Part shown: positions 51,578-57,038 of the stretch, in pieces
Layout of the letters: every line of letters begins with the position of its first letter
Numbering within the stretch: the first letter of the stretch is position 1
NCBI GenBank assembly: GCA_025054835.1
Contig: JANWZQ010000022.1
Location: 1-57,038, forward strand
Direction: 5' to 3'
Source: Chthonomonadaceae bacterium
GTDB taxonomy: Bacteria; Armatimonadota; Chthonomonadetes; Chthonomonadales; Chthonomonadaceae
Length of the DNA: 57,038 nt
Notes under the pieces: generated by a model
Seen by the model: the letters and a program-made list of their open reading frames with translations, nothing else
The model's database searches: none
Told to the model about the DNA's origin: nothing
Translations under genes and position numbers: made by a program

Positions 51578-52105
51578 ATGTCAGATACTGAGACGCCTAA
51601 AGTGAGTTTTGAGCGGGAGCGAGGTGTGTACGCACTGGAGGTACTCTCCGATGTCGCCCACGCCCTCATCGAGTTCGAGGAGGATGCCCTGCGCACCAGC
51701 CGGATCCAGCAGGTGTTGCATCTGCTGGCTGATGCTGGCATCCCGGTGTTTCTCGTCAAGTTGCACCGGAACGCGGTGACTCTGGCCTTCGCCGGTTCGG
51801 ACGTTCAGCACGCGGAGGTTGCGCTCGATCATCCCGGCCTCAGGACAACCATCCGGCGCGATCTGGCTCTGCTCAATGTACGCGCCGCGTCCATGCGGGA
51901 GTTGCACGGCGTTATGATCGAAATCGTGGATGCGCTCTTCGAGGCACGCGCCCACCTCTACGAAACCGGTGACTCCCACAACACCGTACAGTGCCTGATC
52001 GACGGCAGTCATGTCCCCGAGGCTGTGGTTGCACTGCGCCGGGCTTTTCAGCTGGATGAGTCGGCTGTGACTTATGCCCGCATGCAAACTGAGGGAGCGG
52101 CATGA
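51578..52105 (+). CDS. Stand-alone ACT-like protein paired with aspartate kinase
   Basis: 175 residues. The sequence has two betaalphabetabetaalphabeta-like units (VYALEVLSDVAHALIEFEED..., then GIPVFLVKLHRNAVTLAFAG and LLNVRAASMRELHGVMIEI), consistent with ACT-type modules, though no strongly diagnostic motif is present. The stop overlaps the lysC ATG (ATGA), so the two are translated together. By analogy with regulatory subunits of aspartate kinase and similar enzymes it may bind lysine or threonine. This is inference from context; the protein itself is not one I recognise. Confidence 0.55.
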   Translation: MSDTETPKVSFERERGVYALEVLSDVAHALIEFEEDALRTSRIQQVLHLLADAGIPVFLVKLHRNAVTLAFAGSDVQHAEVALDHPGLRTTIRRDLALLNVRAASMRELHGVMIEIVDALFEARAHLYETGDSHNTVQCLIDGSHVPEAVVALRRAFQLDESAVTYARMQTEGAA

Positions 52106-53475
52106 AAGTTCTGGTACAGAAATTTGGCGGCACCTCCGTGGACACAGCCGAACATCGGGCTATGGCAGCCCGCAAGGTCATCCTGGCCCGGGAGGCTGGC
52201 TTCACCCCTGTGGTTGTGGTGTCCGCCATCGGGCGTGCCGGGGCGCCCTATGCGACCGACACGCTTGTCAGGGTCCTGCGCGATATCGATCCGCAGGTCC
52301 CCCCGGCCAAACGTGAGCTGGACATGATGATGGCCTGCGGGGAGATCATTTCCACCGTGGTATTTGCCCACACGTTGCAAACGCTGGGCTACAAGGCGAT
52401 TGCGCTCTCGGGCGGGCAGGCTGGCATCATCACAGACCCCAATTTCGGCAACGCCCGCATTCTGGAGATTCGCCCGCACTACCTCCGCCGCCTGCTGGAG
52501 CAGGATTACATCCCGGTTGTCTGTGGCTTTCAGGGCATCACGGTCCCCTCCGACGAGCATGAACATGGCGCGATTACCACGCTGGGACGCGGCGGCAGCG
52601 ACACGACTGCGTCCGCTCTGGGCGCTGCCCTGAAGGCTGTTGCTGTCGAGATCTACACGGATGTCGATGGCGTCAAAACGGCCGATCCGGATCTGGTACC
52701 TCACGCACAGACCATACCGGTCTGCACTTACGAAGAAGTAGCGGAAATTGCGCACCAGGGAGCGAAGGTAGTACATCCCCGGGCGGCCGAGATTGCGATG
52801 GACTACAATATTCCTCTGTGGGTCAAGTCCACCTTCTCCGATGCACCCGGCACCCGGATCGCCGGGGCAGACGCGCCGGAGGCGGTGCGGCGCAGGATCA
52901 CCGGTATCACGCACACAGGCAAGATTGTCTACATCCGCCTGGATTTCACAGAGACCGAGCATAAGGCGCTGGTGGAGCGCGAGGTCTATCGTATGATGGC
53001 AAAAGCCGGGGTTAACATCTTTCTCAATACCTACAGCCCGAACGCCATGTCCTTTGCGGTACCTCGTGAGAAGTTCACCATTGCCCGGGATCTTCTGGAT
53101 GGCATGGTGGTGCCCGTCGAACATGATCAGCCCGATAGCGAGGGACGCTACGCTACCTACTACATCTTCAAGTTTTCCGACGGGCTGGACCTGGCCTACA
53201 GCGTACAACGGCCCCTGCTCTCTGCGGTCGAGAAGCGGGTGCGCATTGTGGACGTGCCCGGGCACATCACGGAGAACTGCACCACGGTCTCTGTTATTGC
53301 TTCCGACCACCGGCGGGTTCCGGGTGTTCTGTTGCGGATCTACGAAATTCTGACCAATGCTGGCATCGCAATCTACCAGACTGCGGACTCCGAGATGTCG
53401 GTCACGCTGCTGGTTTCGGAGAGCGAAGTGGAGCGTGCGGTACGTCTGTTGCATGAAGCCTTTTTTGAGCAGTAG
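52102..53475 (+). CDS. lysC: Aspartate kinase
   Basis: 457 residues. First step of the Lys/Met/Thr branch: aspartate to beta-aspartyl phosphate. The N-terminal kinase domain starts KVLVQKFGGTSV and contains GFQGITVPSDEHEHGAITTLGRGGSDTTAS (quoted only in part here: the TTLGRGGSDTT substrate loop) and YTDVDGVKTADPD. The C-terminal half holds ACT domains (KIVYIRLDFTETEHKA..., TVSVIASDHRRVPGVL...) for amino-acid feedback. No homoserine dehydrogenase is fused. Coupled to the ACT-like gene upstream. Confidence 0.93.
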   Translation: MKVLVQKFGGTSVDTAEHRAMAARKVILAREAGFTPVVVVSAIGRAGAPYATDTLVRVLRDIDPQVPPAKRELDMMMACGEIISTVVFAHTLQTLGYKAIALSGGQAGIITDPNFGNARILEIRPHYLRRLLEQDYIPVVCGFQGITVPSDEHEHGAITTLGRGGSDTTASALGAALKAVAVEIYTDVDGVKTADPDLVPHAQTIPVCTYEEVAEIAHQGAKVVHPRAAEIAMDYNIPLWVKSTFSDAPGTRIAGADAPEAVRRRITGITHTGKIVYIRLDFTETEHKALVEREVYRMMAKAGVNIFLNTYSPNAMSFAVPREKFTIARDLLDGMVVPVEHDQPDSEGRYATYYIFKFSDGLDLAYSVQRPLLSAVEKRVRIVDVPGHITENCTTVSVIASDHRRVPGVLLRIYEILTNAGIAIYQTADSEMSVTLLVSESEVERAVRLLHEAFFEQ

Positions 53476-53546
53476 TGGCCCGCTGGTGGAGGCGGATACA
53501 GCACTGCTCTTACCGTGTGTGCCCTGCGCAGTTCGGGGGGCGTGAG

Positions 53547-53924
53547 ATGGTGGATGAAGACGCGCAACGCGCTGGACAGGCTTCGGGCCCGATTGAAGAG
53601 CCAGAAGCGCTCACGGGGCGTTTCCCGGAAGTGCCTGCTGTTCCCGAACTGCCCGACGTACCGGAGGTATCGCCAGAGCTGCCTCCGCATCCGGAACGCC
53701 CGCGACCGGGCCCGGTTGCTCCAGGCAGTTACGGTAAGATGGCCGTAGCCGCTACTGCCGCTACATCGTTCATCATGCCAGTCATTGTGCTGGGTTACGC
53801 TGGCTGGTGGCTTGACCAGAAGTTCAGGCACACAACAGCCTGGTTCTCTCTGCTGGGTGTGATACTCGGCTTTGCTGCCGGGGTTGCGGCCCTGCTCAAG
53901 AGTATCCGCCAGCTTTCGGACTGA
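53547..53924 (+). CDS. AtpZ/AtpI-type F1Fo ATP synthase assembly protein
   Basis: 125 residues. The first ~65 are a soluble Pro/Glu-rich segment (PEVPAVPELPDVPEVSPELP). Two membrane helices follow (AATAATSFIMPVIVLGYAGWWLD and FSLLGVILGFAAGVAALLKSI) with the GYAGWWLDQKF signature of AtpZ/AtpI-like proteins. They help c-ring assembly or Mg2+ uptake. The start at ATG 53547 follows a GGGGGG run; a longer frame upstream lacks support. First gene of the atp operon. Confidence 0.75.
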   Translation: MVDEDAQRAGQASGPIEEPEALTGRFPEVPAVPELPDVPEVSPELPPHPERPRPGPVAPGSYGKMAVAATAATSFIMPVIVLGYAGWWLDQKFRHTTAWFSLLGVILGFAAGVAALLKSIRQLSD

Positions 53925-53925
53925 A

Positions 53926-53944
53926 CCCTCTCAGATCTAGAGGG
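53926..53944. repeat. Hairpin between the two AtpI-like genes
   Basis: CCCTCT and AGAGGG form a 6-bp stem with a 7-nt loop just after the AtpZ-like stop. No T-tract follows. It may modulate read-through or message stability in the atp operon. Confidence 0.3.
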
Positions 53945-54030
53945 CATCGTTCCGAAGATTGCTGCAGGAGATTGTGATTTTATTAACGAACCTGCGCGTG
54001 CGCAGGTACAGGAGAAAGATCAGGTAAGCC

Positions 54031-54651
54031 ATGCAGAGTGCGCAAGATACTTCAGAAGCATCGCAGAGACAGATCACTATCAGGGCCTTGAAAGCCAGTG
54101 GTTTGGCCCTGATAGGGATCACTCTGCTACTGTTCTACGCCCGCCTCTCCACATGGGCTCTGGGCTTCTTTATTGGCGGTACACTCTCTCTGCTCAGTCT
54201 GTTCAGTCTCACAGTGATTGTGCCCTTTCTCTTTCAACCGGGGGTGGGCCACACTGCGCGTCATCTGCTGACGTTGACGTTATTCATGAAACTGCCCATC
54301 TACAGCATCGGACTGTATGCGGCCTCGCGTGGCGATTGGTGCGATCCACGGGGCACGGGTATCGGTATTGTATTGGCTCCAGCAGTGATCACAGGGTATG
54401 CTATTAGGCAGGCTTTTGCTGACGCCCGCGCCGAGGCTGAGGCCGCCCGGCAGGCTGCAAGTCGCCGACTCGTACCGGTGGCCCCCTTTCCCGAACCGGC
54501 GCCGGTACAGGCGACCGCGACACGCGCACCGATCCCGGTTCTCAATCACAGGCCCGTTCACGCGCCGCCGCACATCCAACGCCGTGCCGCGGCGCAGAAC
54601 AGCACGCTCACGCCGCTCTCGAAGGTGACACCTGTTCACGAAGGAGTCTGA
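54031..54651 (+). CDS. ATP synthase subunit I (AtpI)-like membrane protein
   Basis: 206 residues. Four predicted membrane helices in the first ~125 (ALKASGLALIGITLLLFYA, LGFFIGGTLSLLSLFSLTV, LTLTLFMKLPIYSIGLYA, GIGIVLAPAVITGYAI) resemble AtpI/atp-operon subunit I proteins, placed directly before atpB. The tail of ~80 residues is Ala/Pro/Arg-rich and probably disordered. The stop is 4 nt from the atpB ATG. Confidence 0.65.
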   Translation: MQSAQDTSEASQRQITIRALKASGLALIGITLLLFYARLSTWALGFFIGGTLSLLSLFSLTVIVPFLFQPGVGHTARHLLTLTLFMKLPIYSIGLYAASRGDWCDPRGTGIGIVLAPAVITGYAIRQAFADARAEAEAARQAASRRLVPVAPFPEPAPVQATATRAPIPVLNHRPVHAPPHIQRRAAAQNSTLTPLSKVTPVHEGV

Positions 54652-54655
54652 CGGT

Positions 54656-55564
54656 ATGCCACAGGCATCACCCGGACATGCAATCCAGCATCCACACCTG
54701 CCCATTCGGATTGCGCAGGCGCATGACGAGCATAACGCGACCACGCACGGGGCAGACGCTACTGCCAGCGCGACGCACGCCACCGGGGAAGCGCATACAG
54801 AACATGCGCATGAGCACAAACCCGGCGATATTCCCAGTGCCACCCTGCTCCTGTGGAATTCCGCCACGGTTGCCCTGTTGATGGTCCTTTTTGCGCTGGC
54901 TGCTCGCAGGAAGCTCGAGGCAGTGCCCCGGGGGATCCAGAACTTCGCGGAACTGATCGTGGAGAGCTTGAACCACTTCACGGTCGCGATCATCGGGCAC
55001 GGAGGCGAGAAGTACACCCCGCTGGTCGGCACCGTGTTCGTCTACATCTTCCTCATGAACCTGTGGGGACAGATCCCGGGGTTCCACTCGCCCACGGCCA
55101 ATCTCTCTATCACCTTCGCACTCGGTTTCGTCATCTTCGTCTACGTGCAGATACAGGGAATTCGCAACCTGGGAGTAGGCAACTATGTTCAGCACTTCGC
55201 CGGAGGGTCCATGCCATGGCAGGGCGTTCTGATCCCGATCAAAGCCCTGTTGCTGTTCCCGGTCGAACTGATTTCCGAGTGCGTTAAGCCCTTCACGCTG
55301 GCGATCCGTCTTTTCGGCAACGTGTTCGGCGAGGACGTCATTCTGCTGGTGCTGGCGGGTCTGGGCCTCTCCATTCTGGGTATTCCGGGCCTGCCTCTGC
55401 ACTTTCCACTGGTTCTGCTGGCCCTGCTCACGTCGTTCGTGCAGGCCATGGTTTTTTCGATACTCACATGCATCTACCTCTCCATGATGCAGCATCATCA
55501 TGAGGAGGAGCATGCAGAACACGGGGCGCCGGGCACGTCCCACGCCCACGCGACGGGCCATTAG
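54656..55564 (+). CDS. atpB: F1Fo ATP synthase subunit a
   Basis: 302 residues. Subunit a forms the proton (or sodium) half-channels beside the c-ring. The essential Arg is in FTLAIRLFGNVFGEDV. MNLWGQIPGFHSPTANLSIT and PVELISECVKPFTLAIRL are family blocks. Both ends carry His-rich extensions: about 11 His in the first 54 residues and 8 in the last 23. These are not part of the usual subunit a fold and may bind metal. GTG/other starts are not needed; ATG 54656 has AAGGAG ahead of it. Confidence 0.93.
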   Translation: MPQASPGHAIQHPHLPIRIAQAHDEHNATTHGADATASATHATGEAHTEHAHEHKPGDIPSATLLLWNSATVALLMVLFALAARRKLEAVPRGIQNFAELIVESLNHFTVAIIGHGGEKYTPLVGTVFVYIFLMNLWGQIPGFHSPTANLSITFALGFVIFVYVQIQGIRNLGVGNYVQHFAGGSMPWQGVLIPIKALLLFPVELISECVKPFTLAIRLFGNVFGEDVILLVLAGLGLSILGIPGLPLHFPLVLLALLTSFVQAMVFSILTCIYLSMMQHHHEEEHAEHGAPGTSHAHATGH

Positions 55565-55656
55565 CGCCGGTTGCAGATCGTGAAACACGCGCCTGCAGAG
55601 GTGTCCGCAGGCCCCTGTGGTAAAACCTACTTTCAGAAAGAAAGGAAGACAGCACA

Positions 55657-55956
55657 ATGATCTACTTCATGGCTCTGGCTCTGGCTCTGGGTTTCGGAGT
55701 GCCCGTCGCGGTGCTCTCTGCCGCTGCGGGACAGGGAAAGGCGGCTGCCGCCGCACTGGAAAGCATGGCACGCCAGCCGGAAATGACCGGACGCATCCAG
55801 ACCGCGATGATCCTCGCACTCGCCTTCATCGAGTCCCTGGTCATCTTCTCGCTTCTGGTCTTCTTCCTGCTGAACGCGAACCTGCCCGACAAGGCCGAAG
55901 TGATGAAGGCTGTTCAGACCGAGGCACAGGCCCGGAGTGGCGCAAGCGCTCCGTAA
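55657..55956 (+). CDS. atpE: F1Fo ATP synthase subunit c
   Basis: 99 residues. Two helices with the polar loop SMARQPEMTGR. The ion-carrying Glu is in AFIESLVIFSLLV. Gln in AAAGQGKAA and Ser after Glu match part of the sodium-binding set known from Ilyobacter (Gln-Glu-Ser), but the Thr and Tyr positions are Leu and Phe. A strong AAAGGAAG sits just upstream of the ATG. The intergenic region contains a 6-bp hairpin (GCCTGC/GCAGGC) that could tune expression. The c-ring's coupling ion is undecided from sequence. Confidence 0.93.
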   Translation: MIYFMALALALGFGVPVAVLSAAAGQGKAAAAALESMARQPEMTGRIQTAMILALAFIESLVIFSLLVFFLLNANLPDKAEVMKAVQTEAQARSGASAP

Positions 55957-56069
55957 CTCATCGTTGCCGCAGGGGGCTCCGGCGCCTGAAGCCCCACCGC
56001 ACGTACCATGTGTGTTTCGCCCGTTCAGTGCGCCGGTTCACCCCCATGTGACGACAACCGGATAGCCCC

Positions 56070-56591
56070 ATGGAAATCCTGAACAGTCTGGGCTTCGACG
56101 CGAAGGTCTGGGCCATACAGATCGTTATTTTCCTGGCTCTCTGGAACCTGATGAGCGCTCTGTTCTGGAAGCCTTATCTGGCTCACTTGAAGTCGCGAGA
56201 ACAGTATGTTGCCGACGCTTACCGGCGGGTCGAAGAGACACGCCGGGAGATGGAGCATCTGCGCTCGGAATATCAGGCGCACATCACGCAGATCGAAAAC
56301 GAGGCGCGTGCGCGTATCCAGACCGCAATTAAAGAGGCACAGGCAGAACGCGAGCGTATCCTCTCAGAGGCTCGCACGGATGCGGAAACTCTGCTTCGCG
56401 AGAGCGTTGCCACCATGGAGCAGGAAGGGAAACGAGCTCTGGAGGAATTGCGTGCGCAGATGGCTCAACTCGCGCTACAGACAGCTTCCAGAGCGCTCGG
56501 CCCTGCAGCGGACCCGAACCTTCTACGTCCTACCATCGAGGAGCACCTTGCGCGCAACATCGGCAACGGAACCGGTCTGGCGCGCAACTGA
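56070..56591 (+). CDS. atpF: F1Fo ATP synthase subunit b
   Basis: 173 residues. N-terminal membrane helix (VWAIQIVIFLALWNLMSALF) followed by a long charged coiled coil (YRRVEETRREMEHLRSEY...IENEARARIQTAI) and a C-terminal Ala/Leu-rich segment typical of b, which holds the delta subunit. It is the first of two b-type genes. Confidence 0.88.
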   Translation: MEILNSLGFDAKVWAIQIVIFLALWNLMSALFWKPYLAHLKSREQYVADAYRRVEETRREMEHLRSEYQAHITQIENEARARIQTAIKEAQAERERILSEARTDAETLLRESVATMEQEGKRALEELRAQMAQLALQTASRALGPAADPNLLRPTIEEHLARNIGNGTGLARN

Positions 56592-56659
56592 TACTGCACC
56601 CCAGAACGCGCCATTGAGAGTAATCTAGCCGTAGCAGCCATCTTCAGGGAGATGTGATC

Positions 56660-57038
56660 TTGCCTGCCGTTATCGCTGTGTTCCAGATCGGTCCTTTTGC
56701 GATCGAATACCCGGATCGGATACTCGCTCTGCTTGTCGGATTCGTGCTGATCGTTCTGCTACTGTGGAAGGTCAACGTGCCCCTTTTCAGTTACCCCTAT
56801 GTCAGCGGTGTACTGAAGGAGCGAGCGGAACGGATCGCTCAAAATCACGCGCAGGTAGAACGCGCTCTGGCGGAAGTCCGACAACTGCGTGATGACTACG
56901 CCGCCCGTCTCAGGAGTATCGAGGAGGAGACCCGCCAGCGGATCGACGCGGCGGTGCGTGAGGCGGAAGTAGTGCGTGAAGAGATCATCGCGGAAGCGCA
57001 GGAGACTGCCCGTCTGTTGCGGCGGCGCGCTGAAGAGG
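56660..57038 (+). CDS. Second b-type ATP synthase subunit (b' or fused b-delta), 3'-truncated
   Basis: The frame starts at TTG 56660 with AGGGAGA ~8 nt upstream and runs through the right edge (126 residues seen). A membrane helix (ILALLVGFVLIVLLLWKVNV) is followed by a coiled coil (YVSGVLKERAERIAQ, VRQLRDDYAARLRSIEEE, EEIIAEAQETARLLRRRAEE). The pattern matches b' or a b-delta fusion seen in some phyla; the C-terminus is outside the window, so this cannot be resolved. Confidence 0.8.
   Translation, partial: MPAVIAVFQIGPFAIEYPDRILALLVGFVLIVLLLWKVNVPLFSYPYVSGVLKERAERIAQNHAQVERALAEVRQLRDDYAARLRSIEEETRQRIDAAVREAEVVREEIIAEAQETARLLRRRAEE

Noticed and set aside
54280-55657. Long minus-strand frames opposite atpI-like and atpB
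   Set aside because: Antisense to well-supported ATP synthase genes with clear motifs; composition is low-complexity.
1-57038. CRISPR arrays, insertion sequences, integrases, tRNA or rRNA genes
   Set aside because: No spaced direct repeats, transposase motifs, cloverleaf-like sequences or rRNA stretches were noticed by eye; a tRNAscan or Infernal run would settle small RNAs.

Overview
The window is about 57 kb of GC-rich, gene-dense bacterial chromosome. I see no plasmid, phage, insertion-sequence, CRISPR, rRNA or tRNA signal in it. Several traits together suggest a free-living heterotroph with a carbohydrate- and sugar-acid-centred metabolism: twin-arginine Gfo/Idh/MocA oxidoreductases, PQQ-type propellers, DUF6807 (PmoA-like), GH2, CE7 and ceramidase-like hydrolases, CdaA/CdaR, YtxH, DUF1385 and an F-type ATP synthase with two b-type subunits. 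Armatimonadota (Chthonomonas-like) is my best guess; this is inference, not a sequence match. Many adjacent genes overlap by 4 nt (ATGA/GTGA), so operons are compact. Several promoters close to the sigma-70 consensus can be read.

Layout. 2-8177: a left-truncated NodB deacetylase/phosphodiester glycosidase fusion, a secreted PQQ-propeller protein, an isochorismatase-like hydrolase, PilT, and a CBS-DUF1385 membrane protein overlapping argS. 8356-11396: an ASCH protein followed by a large secreted glycosidase-like protein. 11428-16618 (minus): an operon of two Tat-exported Gfo/Idh oxidoreductases, ApbE, an EF-hand protein and a small membrane protein. 16793-18860 (minus): a c-type cytochrome/DUF2231 fusion and an NlpC/P60 wall hydrolase. 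The hydrolase has its own promoter and a leader of about 200 nt, and stands back to back with cdaA-cdaR (19223-21142). 21218-25567 (minus): threonine dehydrogenase, then the operon mnmA-cdd-ytxH-AI-2E transporter. 25788-27922: CE7 esterase, a 60-aa protein and galT. 27915-30909 (minus): M48 protease, thiol peroxidase and a Rieske oxygenase. 31003-37394: deoB, a PHP phosphoesterase coupled to a GH2 glycosidase, a zinc-ribbon coiled-coil protein, an RNase H-like protein and a ferredoxin.

37493-48216 is the most accessory-looking block. One plus operon encodes a DUF6807 protein, a phytanoyl-CoA dioxygenase-like protein and a degenerate metallophosphoesterase/PQQ-propeller fusion. A minus operon encodes an enolase-superfamily dehydratase and a ceramidase-like hydrolase, and ends in a clear intrinsic terminator. 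Divergent from it is an overlapping three-gene cassette (enolase superfamily, SDR-like, DapA-like) that looks like an unassigned sugar-acid pathway. 48233-51336 is an ABC exporter of the MacB/LolCDE type. 51578-53475 pairs a stand-alone ACT-like protein with aspartate kinase. 53547 to the right edge is the start of the ATP synthase operon (AtpZ/AtpI-like, a, c, b, truncated second b).

Starts were chosen from visible Shine-Dalgarno sequences, promoters and family lengths, so several are shorter than the longest open frame. Functions come from recognising family motifs by eye; no database search was run.
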